From: Pusillimonas sp. TS35
GTDB lineage: Bacteria > Pseudomonadota > Gammaproteobacteria > Burkholderiales > Burkholderiaceae_B
Direction: 5' to 3'
Assembly: GCF_009857885.1 (NCBI RefSeq)
Contig: NZ_WWER01000008.1
Span: 62,001-126,000 of the forward strand
DNA: 64,000 bases
A program made the translations under genes and the position numbers. This document shows positions 8,794-15,531 of this stretch, piece after piece. Position 1 is the stretch's first letter; the number at the start of each line of letters is the position of its first letter. The notes under the pieces are model-generated. The model did not search any database. It had not been told where the DNA came from and was given only the letters and a program-made list of their open reading frames with translations.

Positions 8794-9672
8794 ATGCCAA
8801 CCGTACCCTTCAAGCAAGTGGACGTTTTCACACATATGCCGTTCAGTGGCAACCCCGTCGCCGTGATCCTGGGCACAGACGGGCTCGACTCAGTTCGGAT
8901 GCAGCAGATCGCGCGGTGGACCAACCTTTCGGAGACCACCTTCGTCATACCGCCTGCCGACCCGAAGGCCGACTATGGCGTTCGCATCTTTAGCCCCGGC
9001 GGCGAGCTGCCTTTTGCAGGGCACCCCACTATCGGCACCGCACATGCGCTGCTTGAGGCAGGCCTGGTCACCGAACATGACGGCATTCTGGTTCAGCAAA
9101 GCGCCATCGGGTTGGTTGCGCTGAGCATCCGGCGCCGTCATGGCGGGCGGCGCGTCATCGCCTTCGACCTGCCAGCGGCCAGCTTCACATCGCTGGGCCT
9201 GGAACACATCAGCCAACTCGATGCTGCACTCGGAAATGCCGTTCAGCGCACGCCGGCGCCACGCATTGTCAATGTCGGGCCGCGCTGGCTGGTTGCCCGG
9301 CTGGATACCGCCGCCGATGTACTGGCCTGCCGCCCCGACTTCCGGGCCATCGACGCTCTTTGCGTGGCCGTGGGCGCGAGCGGCGTCACCCTTTTCGGCG
9401 ACTACCCACCCGGCGCGCGCGTCCATATCGAAGTCAGGTCATTCGCTCCTGGCCAGGGCGTCAACGAAGACCCTGTGTGTGGCAGCGGAAACGGCTGCGT
9501 GGGCGCCTTCATCCATACCACCGGCCTGCGCCACTACGGAAACGCCATTATCGCCTCCCAGGGCGCCGCGCTGGAACGCAACGGGCACATAGAGATCGAT
9601 ATCGACGGCAGCACCATACGCGTCGGCGGCAGTGCAGTCACCTGCATAGACGGCCATATCAACACAGCATGA
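8794..9672 (+). CDS. PhzF-family isomerase-like protein
   Basis: The 292-residue protein has the two-domain PhzF fold. Diagnostic positions are the acid in TNLSETTFV near residue 48, SPGGELPFAGHPTIG near residue 68, and EDPVCGSGNGCVGAF near residue 228, which corresponds to the conserved aspartate and C-terminal glycine-rich turn. PhzF enzymes isomerise or epimerise small carboxylic acids; most genomic homologues, such as YddE, have no known substrate. AGGAG precedes the ATG. The gene stands alone, with no phenazine genes nearby, so a phenazine role is unlikely. Confidence 0.87.
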   Translation: MPTVPFKQVDVFTHMPFSGNPVAVILGTDGLDSVRMQQIARWTNLSETTFVIPPADPKADYGVRIFSPGGELPFAGHPTIGTAHALLEAGLVTEHDGILVQQSAIGLVALSIRRRHGGRRVIAFDLPAASFTSLGLEHISQLDAALGNAVQRTPAPRIVNVGPRWLVARLDTAADVLACRPDFRAIDALCVAVGASGVTLFGDYPPGARVHIEVRSFAPGQGVNEDPVCGSGNGCVGAFIHTTGLRHYGNAIIASQGAALERNGHIEIDIDGSTIRVGGSAVTCIDGHINTA

Positions 9673-9980
9673 CAAGCCGTGCCCGACACATACTCACGTA
9701 CTCCCTTCGCATGCGGGCTCCGGAACTTTTACCCAATCGATCCCGCTGCCGCTGCTTCGACCGCACCCGCCGCACAAGCAGGCCCACGCCCTCCTCGCCC
9801 CGGATCAACCACACGTGCCCGCCAGGGCCTTCGCCGCTCCGCGCAAGCTGCGTCCGCTGCAAAGTTTGTCAGCATAGATACGCGGAATAGTGTAGAATCT
9901 TGCTCTTTGTTGAGGGCAATACCCTCGCAACCACAACAAGCTCGTGTACCTCTGCGTACATATCGGCTTATCTCATCTGC
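9673..9980. other. Intergenic region upstream of tRNA-Cys
   Basis: No convincing gene is visible in these 308 bases. A TAGAAT -10-like box lies at 9893-9898, and TTGTCA at 9866-9871 could be a -35 only with an over-long 21-base spacer. The box may belong to the tRNA promoter, which would leave a leader of roughly 75 bases. Confidence 0.3.
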
Positions 9981-10054
9981 GGCGCAATGGCAGAGTGGTT
10001 ATGCAGCGGATTGCAAATCCGTGTACCCCGGTTCGATTCCGAGTTGCGCCTCCA
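9981..10054 (+). tRNA. tRNA-Cys (GCA)
   Basis: The cloverleaf closes with acceptor GGCGCAA (9981-9987) pairing TTGCGCC (10044-10050). The anticodon loop reads TTGCAAA with GCA at 10013-10015. The T arm contains GGTTCGATTCC. The discriminator is U and CCA is encoded (10052-10054), as expected for bacterial tRNA-Cys. Confidence 0.96.
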
Positions 10055-10530
10055 GTATTCATGCGGGTTCCCAGAAATTTTATAAATTTCCCCACCTCGC
10101 AAAACACAGATCAGGCCCACCATCAAGCGGCTTTTTTCGTCTGCCTACACAACGAACTCTCGGCAGAGTTCTTGGCCTTGAAGCCGTGTGCCGCCGGTAC
10201 GCGTTGTGAATGCCATAAGCGCAAGCACCGACGAATGCTTCAGTTTTAGTATATCGGCCCAAACGAGAACCCAAACCCCGCTTTGCTTTCAATTAAACGT
10301 TAGGATAATTGGGATAAAGCGAGTACTGTGTGGAAGTGTGGCCCATTGCCACGTCTGCATACTTAATGCCCCTCGCGCAGTAGACCTGCTTAAAGCTCTT
10401 CTCATCGGCAGGGACGATACCATCTAGCAGAACCGATACCAGCGCCCTGCAAGAGCTTCCGGAGATTCTAATGCTATCAAGCCGTCACAACCTCGGCTTA
10501 GCCCCGCGATTTCAGTGCGCATCCAATAAT
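10055..10530. other. Gene-poor stretch after tRNA-Cys
   Basis: This interval is less GC-rich than the flanks and shows no supported gene. Short frames exist but lack ribosome sites and recognisable sequence. I looked for a second copy of the tRNA 3' end that would mark an integration site and saw none. Confidence 0.4.
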
Positions 10531-10638
10531 ATGGACAACCCGCCCGCCCCGCCTTCGCCCTCGGATGAAGATATCCGTGATCGAAAACACGCGGAGGTTC
10601 GTAAGCACATAGTCCGACTGCTAAAACAGAGGTTCCCG
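10531..10638 (+). pseudogene. Short reading frame cut by the IS element
   Basis: A frame beginning MDNPPAPPSPSDEDIRDRKH runs into the left end of the insertion element. If the element and one copy of its target duplication are removed, the frame continues for only four codons (HLPY) to a stop at 11855, giving 40 residues rich in charged amino acids. No ribosome site is obvious and I do not recognise the sequence, so it may not be a real gene. It is recorded because the insertion lies inside it. Confidence 0.2.
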
Positions 10639-10694
10639 CGTAAGCTCCCCCTCTAAGTAGACGTTAGCCGGTAGAATTTCGGAGCCTCCCCGAT

Positions 10695-10973
10695 ATGGAG
10701 ACTCCCTTGAAGAAAAGCAGGTTTACAGAAAGCCAGATTGTGGCGGTGTTGAAGGAAGGCGAAGCCGGATTACCAGTGGCAGAGCTGTGCCGCAAGCATG
10801 GGATCAGCTCAGCCACGTACTACAACTGGAAGAGCAAGTATTCCGGCGTCGAAGTCTCGGAACTACAGCGCTTGCGTGAACTGGAAGCAGAGAATGCCCG
10901 GTTGAAACGCATGTATGCCGATTTGGCTCTGGAGAACGCGGCGATAAAGGATGTTTTGAATCGAAAATCCTGA
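10695..10973 (+). CDS. IS407-group transposase OrfA
   Basis: The 92-residue protein has the helix-turn-helix of IS3-family OrfA (KKSRFTESQIVAVLKEGEAG, then LCRKHGISSATYYNWKSKY) and a C-terminal leucine-zipper-like helix (LRELEAENARLKRMYADLAL) used for multimerisation. A start at the TTG of 10707 (giving MKKSRF, the usual family start) is possible, since GGAG lies seven bases before it. At the end, A-AAA at 10964-10967 would allow a -1 slip into orfB, giving the fused junction NRK-ILTPSARREV. Confidence 0.9.
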   Translation: METPLKKSRFTESQIVAVLKEGEAGLPVAELCRKHGISSATYYNWKSKYSGVEVSELQRLRELEAENARLKRMYADLALENAAIKDVLNRKS

Positions 10974-10993
10974 CGCCGTCGGCCAGGCGCGAA

Positions 10994-11824
10994 GTGGTCG
11001 AACAATTGGTGCAAGCCAAATTGTCGATCACACGCGCCTGTCAGATTACGGGCCTATCGCGGGCGGCGTACTACAAGAGGCCGATGCCGGCATCCGAACG
11101 GGATGCGCCGGTGATTGATGTACTCAATGCCATTGTGGCCAAACACGGGCGTTGGGGGTTCTGGAAGTGCTTTGATCGGCTCAGGCTTGATGGTCATTGC
11201 TGGAACAAGAAACGCGTTCATCGGGTGTATTGCGACATGGGTTTGAACTTGCCTCGACGTACTAAGAAGCGCCTGCCGGATCGGCCGCGTCAGCCATTGG
11301 ATCTTGCGACAGAGCCCAATCGTTGCTGGGCCTTGGACTTCATGCACGATGCCCTGTACTGTGGCCGTCGGTTCAGAACGCTCAACATCATCGACGAAGC
11401 CAACCGAGAATGCCTGGCTATCGAAGTGGGTACCTCCATCCCTTCAGCCCGCTTGATCCGTGTCCTGAATCGCCTTGTAGACTACTACGGCGCCCCCAAC
11501 GCTATACGCCTGGATAATGGGCCGGAGATGGTGTCTGGGGCGTTTACAGAATGGGCGGCCAGAAAAGGCATTGCGATCCGTTATATCCAGCCTGGCAAGC
11601 CGAATCAGAACGCATTTATCGAGCGTTTCAACCGCACCTACCGTACGGAAATCCTTGATGCCCATCTGTTTGCAAACATCGAACAGGTTCAGGCCATCAC
11701 GCATCAATGGCTAATCGATTACAACGAATACCGCCCACATGAAGCCTTGGGCGGACTTCCGCCGGTGCAATTTATGCCCCGGTTAACCTTTGCTCCGAAT
11801 CTCTATCAATCCGCGTCTACTTGA
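10994..11824 (+). CDS. IS407-group transposase OrfB (integrase core)
   Basis: The DDE transposase has an HTH_21-type segment (ITRACQITGLSRAAYYKRP) and a retroviral-integrase-like core. The catalytic residues are visible: Asp in ALDFMHDAL, Asp in IRLDNGPEMVSG, and Glu in PNQNAFIERFNRTYR. The listed start is the first GTG in frame, but the frame is open upstream to about 10958 and is probably expressed mainly as an OrfAB fusion by -1 frameshifting. No internal stop or frameshift is seen, so the enzyme should be functional. Confidence 0.92.
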   Translation: MVEQLVQAKLSITRACQITGLSRAAYYKRPMPASERDAPVIDVLNAIVAKHGRWGFWKCFDRLRLDGHCWNKKRVHRVYCDMGLNLPRRTKKRLPDRPRQPLDLATEPNRCWALDFMHDALYCGRRFRTLNIIDEANRECLAIEVGTSIPSARLIRVLNRLVDYYGAPNAIRLDNGPEMVSGAFTEWAARKGIAIRYIQPGKPNQNAFIERFNRTYRTEILDAHLFANIEQVQAITHQWLIDYNEYRPHEALGGLPPVQFMPRLTFAPNLYQSAST

Positions 11825-11885
11825 CGGGGGAGCTTACGCCCGCACCTTCCTTATTGATAAGGTTTGCAGGGCCCGCAGCCAACAA

Positions 11886-11942
11886 AAAAGCCCCCGTTTT
11901 GGGAAACACCCTATCAAGGTGCTACCACAAAACGGGGGCTTT
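11886..11942 (-). terminator. Rho-independent terminator of the cold-shock gene
   Basis: AGCCCCCGTTTT (11889-11900) pairs with AAAACGGGGGCT (11929-11940); on the minus strand the stem is followed by CTTTTTTGTT. A smaller inner stem (CACC/GGTG) is present. It lies just past the stop of the cold-shock gene and could also stop transcripts leaving the insertion element. Confidence 0.85.
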
Positions 11943-11959
11943 ATTTCAGGCGTTAAGCC

Positions 11960-12175
11960 TTAGACAGCCTGTATCGACTTGGCTTGAGGGCCTTTGGCGC
12001 CCATGCCGGAAACGAACGAAACGCGCTGGTTTTCTTCCAGGCTTTTATGGCCGTCGCCGATAATTTCGGTGTAATGCGCAAAAACGTCTTTACCACCAGA
12101 TTCGGGCGAAATAAACCCGAAACCCTTTTCGTTATTAAACCATTTGACGATGCCAAACTCTTTTTGACTACTCAT
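11960..12175 (-). CDS. Cold-shock domain protein (CspA family)
   Basis: The 71-residue protein is a single cold-shock domain. It has RNP1 KGFGFISPE near residue 17 and an RNP2 variant [10 protein letters not shown] near residue 29, where the usual VFVHF is VFAHY. The N-terminus [18 protein letters not shown] is the normal nucleic-acid-binding strand. CspA-type proteins bind single-stranded RNA and DNA and act as RNA chaperones. AGGAG lies before the ATG, a leader of about 120 bases is predicted from the upstream promoter, and a strong terminator follows. Long leaders are common for csp genes under temperature control. Confidence 0.95.
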   Translation of the reverse strand: MSSQKEFGIVKWFNNEKGFGFISPESGGKDVFAHYTEIIGDGHKSLEENQRVSFVSGMGAKGPQAKSIQAV

Positions 12176-12302
12176 TTTTAACTCCTGTTGATGTGAGCAA
12201 AGTGCTCGAGCAGGTCACCAGGCGTAAAAATGCAAAAATTGGCACACGTTGAAGTGCTAACTGTTCCAAATGAACTTACCTAAATAATTACCTGCAGTTA
12301 CT

Positions 12303-12331
12303 AGAGTAGGCTTAATAAAGAGCGCGGTCAA
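12303..12331 (-). promoter_or_regulatory. Putative sigma-70 promoter of the cold-shock gene
   Basis: On the minus strand TTGACC (12331-12326) and TACTCT (12308-12303) are separated by 17 bases. The predicted leader runs about 120 nucleotides to the start codon at 12175. Confidence 0.5.
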
Positions 12332-12394
12332 TCTAAATTGTGTAAATATTTGATTTTTTTATAAAAAACCACATACGACAATTCAACCACACAC

Positions 12395-12468
12395 GACAAT
12401 TCTTTCGCACCTGATCGGGCGGCTTTCAGAGTGCGTTCGGCGGCGTTGTTGTCTGTCAGGGCTTGCGC
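12395..12468 (-). mobile_element. Possible IS66-family transposase remnant
   Basis: In one minus-strand frame the peptide ALTDNNAAERTLKAARSGAK occurs. It resembles the C-terminal DNNAAERALR...GRKN signature of IS66 TnpC transposases. Only about 25 residues match; the rest is absent, and the fragment overlaps the 3' end of the DUF2892 gene. A 14-bp near-repeat (ATTGTCG-tatgtgg and ATTGTCG-tgtgtgg on the minus strand) follows. This is a weak call from a short motif. Confidence 0.3.
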
Positions 12469-12656
12469 GCTTTCAACGGACATGTATTCAAACCCAGAAT
12501 ACTGTACGCCGGGCACGTACCCGCGAAGCCCGTAAACAAGGGCACGACGCCGATCCAGCCCCACCATCCGACGGTGCCGGTGGCCGCCAGCCCGATCAGC
12601 ACTAGGCCAACGATAATGCGCAAGGCGCGGTCTATACCACCGATGTTGGTTTTCAT
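12456..12656 (-). CDS. DUF2892 (YgaP-like) small inner-membrane protein
   Basis: The 66-residue product matches the DUF2892 pattern: a start MKTNIGGIDRALRIIVGL, two membrane segments (about residues 13-30 and 35-50) and a cysteine-containing end TCPAYSILGLNTCPLK. The start at 12656 has GGGAG about nine bases upstream; a longer frame from 12830 has no support. DUF2892 domains often occur with rhodanese and sulfur-oxidation genes, which fits the divergent sulfide:quinone-reductase-like gene. Confidence 0.88.
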   Translation of the reverse strand: MKTNIGGIDRALRIIVGLVLIGLAATGTVGWWGWIGVVPLFTGFAGTCPAYSILGLNTCPLKARKP

Positions 12657-12860
12657 AGCGACTCCCACTTGAATAAAGTGCCGGTTCGACGGCAAACAGG
12701 TTATATCTCGCGCGCAAGCGCCGCGGCCGCTACTCTGGCCACGCCAGCCCCCTCCCCCGAAATCTCGGAACAACAACAAAGGTGGGAGAAAACGCAAACG
12801 TCCAGTTCTCAAAGCGCTATCCACGTTCATGCATTAAACGCCAGGCATTAGCACCGAACG

Positions 12861-12889
12861 TTGATGTAAATCAGCTTTGTTTATATTAA
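12861..12889 (+). promoter_or_regulatory. Putative promoter and operator region of the SQR-like gene
   Basis: TTGATG (12861-12866) and TATTAA (12884-12889) are 17 bases apart. Immediately downstream are the palindrome GATTAATC (12894-12901) and a TTGAA-N13-TTCAA dyad. Such AT-rich dyads at the start site would suit an ArsR-type sulfide sensor (BigR/SqrR class), but no such regulator gene is in the window. Confidence 0.4.
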
Positions 12890-12946
12890 TTCAGATTAAT
12901 CTAATATTGAAGCTTTTTGTAATATTCAAAGTGGCGGGAGGGCGAA

Positions 12947-14317
12947 ATGACGACCGAATCAAAACGTACGGACGCCTCGGCACATGCCGGCGGCCCGACA
13001 GGACAGCATCCCGATCGCCGCCGGCGGGCATTGTTGACGCTGGGTGCCGCTACCGCATTGGGAGTGGTGATCGGCCCGGCACACGGGGGCGCGGTTGACA
13101 AAATCAAGGCCCCGGCGCGCATCGTGATCGTCGGGGCCGGTGCCGCGGGGCTGGCGACCGCATCGCAACTGGCGCAGCGTCTGGACGGCGCGGCAATCAC
13201 GCTGGTGGACGCCCGCAAAACACATCTTTACCAACCGGGCTTTACCCTGGTGGGTGCTGGCATCAAACCGGTCAGTTATGTCGCAACGCAGACCCGCGAA
13301 TATATCCCTTCAGGCGTTGAGTGGGTTCAGGAGCAAGCCGCGGAAATCGATCCCGAGGCAAGCAAAGTTGTCACGGAAAACGGCACAGTCATTCCCTACG
13401 ATTATCTTGTGGTCGCCACCGGTATGGAGCTGGACTACAGCCAGATTCAAGGGATGGACACCAGCCTCATCGGAAAAGGCGGCATCGGCAGCATCTACCA
13501 CGGCCCTGAAGCGGCTGCGTCGACATGGCGCGCCATGTCGGCGTTTGCCAGCAAAGGCGGCCGCGGTGTATTCCTGCGACCGGACACCGAAATGAAATGC
13601 GCCGGTGCGCCCCTGAAGTACACCTTCATCACAGAAGACTATCTAACCCGCCGAGGCGCGCGGAGCAAGGCGGAAGTTGTCTATAACGCGCACAACAATG
13701 CCTTGTTCAGCGTGCCTATTGTGTCTGAGAAAGTCCGCATGCTTTATCAGGCGCGGGATATCAAGGTCAACTATCAGCGCGTGCTGCAGGCCATTGATCC
13801 CGGCAGGCGCATTGCCACTTTCCGCACGCCCGACGGCGCGGAAGAACAAGACTACGACTTCATCCACGTAATCCCGCCGATGCGCGCGCCGAAAGTTGTG
13901 CGCAACAGCCCATTGCCATGGCGCGAAGGTGCTTGGGCGGAGCAAGGCTGGATGGAAGTGGACAAAGGCACGCTGCGCCACCTCCGCTACCCCAATGTAT
14001 TCGGCGTGGGGGATGTTGCCGGTGTGCCCAAAGGCAAAACAGCAGCCAGCGTGAAGTGGCAAGCGCCCGTCGCGGTAGATCATCTGATCGCCGACATACA
14101 GGGCCGACAATCCAGCCTGGTCTATACCGGCTACACATCGTGCCCCCTGATTACCCGGTTGGGGCGCGCCATGCTGGTGGAGTTCGACTACCAGAACAAC
14201 CTGGTCCCTTCGTTTCCCGGCATTGTTGCGCCGCTGGAGGAGTTGTGGGTCACCTGGGTCATGAAAACCATGGGGCTGAAGCCCACCTATCTTGCCATGC
14301 TGCGCGGGCGCGCATAA
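12947..14317 (+). CDS. Sulfide:quinone oxidoreductase-like FAD protein, probable Tat substrate
   Basis: The 456-residue flavoprotein has a Rossmann dinucleotide site IVIVGAGAAGLATASQL near residue 60 and a second FAD motif YPNVFGVGDVAGVPKG near residue 350. Cysteines occur in EMKCAGAPLKYTF and YTSCPLITRLG, the positions used for sulfide oxidation in SQR-type enzymes. The C-terminus has an amphipathic stretch (LEELWVTWVMKTMGL), as expected for membrane attachment. The N-terminus carries an RRRRALLTLGAATALG segment resembling a twin-arginine signal, which suggests export to the periplasmic face; many SQRs lack one. GGGAGGG precedes the ATG. A 13-base gap links it to a small membrane protein gene. 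It likely passes electrons from sulfide or a related sulfur compound to quinone. Confidence 0.85.
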   Translation: MTTESKRTDASAHAGGPTGQHPDRRRRALLTLGAATALGVVIGPAHGGAVDKIKAPARIVIVGAGAAGLATASQLAQRLDGAAITLVDARKTHLYQPGFTLVGAGIKPVSYVATQTREYIPSGVEWVQEQAAEIDPEASKVVTENGTVIPYDYLVVATGMELDYSQIQGMDTSLIGKGGIGSIYHGPEAAASTWRAMSAFASKGGRGVFLRPDTEMKCAGAPLKYTFITEDYLTRRGARSKAEVVYNAHNNALFSVPIVSEKVRMLYQARDIKVNYQRVLQAIDPGRRIATFRTPDGAEEQDYDFIHVIPPMRAPKVVRNSPLPWREGAWAEQGWMEVDKGTLRHLRYPNVFGVGDVAGVPKGKTAASVKWQAPVAVDHLIADIQGRQSSLVYTGYTSCPLITRLGRAMLVEFDYQNNLVPSFPGIVAPLEELWVTWVMKTMGLKPTYLAMLRGRA

Positions 14318-14329
14318 CGAGGATCCACC

Positions 14330-14716
14330 ATGAAAGAACTTGATCCGCTTATTCTTCTGGCGGTATTCCAGGAGATGTTGGGGCCATTGCTGTGGATACT
14401 GATCGCCATCATCGTGCTGGGGCTGACCGCCTTTGTTGCACTGCTGTTGACAGAGCGCCGGTTTGTGTCGGGCAGGCTGGTACGCGCGCAGGCGGGGGGC
14501 GTGATCGGCGGAATACTTGCACTCGTTCTGAAGGCACGCGTGTCTTCATCAGGTTTTACCGATGCAGGGGGGCCGATCGACTGGCTGCTGATCGCCTCTG
14601 TTTTTGGCGTGGGGCTGATCGGATCAACAGTTCTTCTCTATACACTGGCCGGCTGGTGGGTTCGCCTGAGGCAGCGTTGCGCGCCGCAGGCACGCACCAT
14701 ACCAGGCCGGATATGA
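14330..14716 (+). CDS. Small membrane protein, DUF5368-like
   Basis: The 128-residue product has an N-terminal amphipathic segment, a strong helix at about residues 18-40, another at about 55-67, and a third at about 85-107, with a short basic tail. I associate the start (LILLAVFQEMLGPL) and the segment KARVSSSGFTDAGGPIDWLL with DUF5368, a family of unknown function, though this is from memory. It follows the SQR-like gene by 13 bases with GAGGA upstream, so the two are probably cotranscribed; it may anchor or assist the flavoprotein. Confidence 0.7.
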   Translation: MKELDPLILLAVFQEMLGPLLWILIAIIVLGLTAFVALLLTERRFVSGRLVRAQAGGVIGGILALVLKARVSSSGFTDAGGPIDWLLIASVFGVGLIGSTVLLYTLAGWWVRLRQRCAPQARTIPGRI

Positions 14717-14819
14717 CGCGAGATATGACAGCGGGCTATATCCACCTGCAATATCGGTAGTTCGGCTATCCGGCGCTGTTCTCTACAATTTGCGGGACTT
14801 CAACAACCAGGCGCAGTCC

Positions 14820-15500
14820 ATGTCCCGCCTCTTTGCCGAACTGTTTTTCGTCGCCTTCAGTGAAACGCTGCTGATGGTGTCTGTCGCCGGGCTGGCCGGC
14901 TTGCTGCTGGGCGCTCCCTTGGGATGGGCAATGTATGCGACGAGCCGGCACAACGAAACCGCGAAGCGGCCCTGGCGGGTGATACTGCTTGCCGCCTATG
15001 TGGCGCACGCATTGCGCGCAACGCCTTCCATCATCATTCTGGCGACAGCCATCCCACTGTCTCATCTGCTTGCTGATGCGGTGACGGCGTTGAGTGCGAC
15101 CCTGCTTCCGCTCGTCCTGATCGCCGCGCCGTTCATGGCCCGCCAGACTGAGACAGCACTGCGCCAAGCCAGGGCGCGCCTGCCAAACGAAATTCCTAGC
15201 ACCCCTCGCGCGCTCATCAGCACAGCCGCACCCGGCATTGCCGTGGGCCTTGGGCTGACACTGGCCAGCCTGGTCGGCTACGCCGCCCTGGCAGGCGCAT
15301 TGGCTGGCACTGGGCTGGGAGGGTTCGGTTTTCACCATGGCTATCAGGAATTTCGGCCGCTCGTGCTGCTGACGGTTGCCGCAACCTTGCTCGTATTGGC
15401 CGAAACAGGCCAGGTACTCGGCTATGCATTGGCACGCCGCCTGGGCGGCACACAGGCGCGCAATCGCGCACTTCCTTTTGGTGTCACGCGCGGCCGTTGA
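14820..15500 (+). CDS. Orphan MetI-like ABC transporter permease
   Basis: The 226-residue protein aligns with the methionine permease MetI throughout: SETLLMVSVAGLAGLLLGAP near residue 13, HALRATPSIIIL near 65, LPLVLIAAPFMARQTE near 96, and LVGYAALAGALAGTGLGGFG near 150. The loop that should carry the EAA motif and dock the MetN ATPase reads ARLPNEIPSTPRALISTAAP; it is about eight residues shorter than in MetI and lacks the EAS-RAMGA core. No metN or metQ is adjacent. An upstream TTG (14790) is in frame, but the ATG is the more natural start. It is either decayed or works with a distant or unusual partner. Confidence 0.75.
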   Translation: MSRLFAELFFVAFSETLLMVSVAGLAGLLLGAPLGWAMYATSRHNETAKRPWRVILLAAYVAHALRATPSIIILATAIPLSHLLADAVTALSATLLPLVLIAAPFMARQTETALRQARARLPNEIPSTPRALISTAAPGIAVGLGLTLASLVGYAALAGALAGTGLGGFGFHHGYQEFRPLVLLTVAATLLVLAETGQVLGYALARRLGGTQARNRALPFGVTRGR

Positions 15501-15531
15501 GCACCTCTTCAACAACCGGCCTGCGCAGCGT

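Larger units (their letters stand above)
10639..11838 (+). mobile_element. IS3-family (IS407-group) insertion sequence, complete
   Basis: A 1,200-bp element carries orfA and orfB of the IS407 group of IS3. The ends are imperfect inverted repeats: the left begins CGTAAGCTCCCCCTCTAAG and the right, read inward, CGTAAGCTCCCCCGTCAAG. They are flanked by the 4-bp direct repeat CCCG (10635-10638 and 11839-11842), which matches the 4-bp duplication typical of the IS407 group. Both frames and the catalytic DDE residues are intact, so the element looks recent and possibly active. It sits between tRNA-Cys and the cold-shock gene and disrupts at most a doubtful short frame. Confidence 0.9.

Noticed and set aside
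9866-9898. TTGTCA and TAGAAT as a full tRNA-Cys promoter
   Set aside because: The spacer would be 21 bases, too long for sigma-70; only the -10 box is mentioned in the gap entry.
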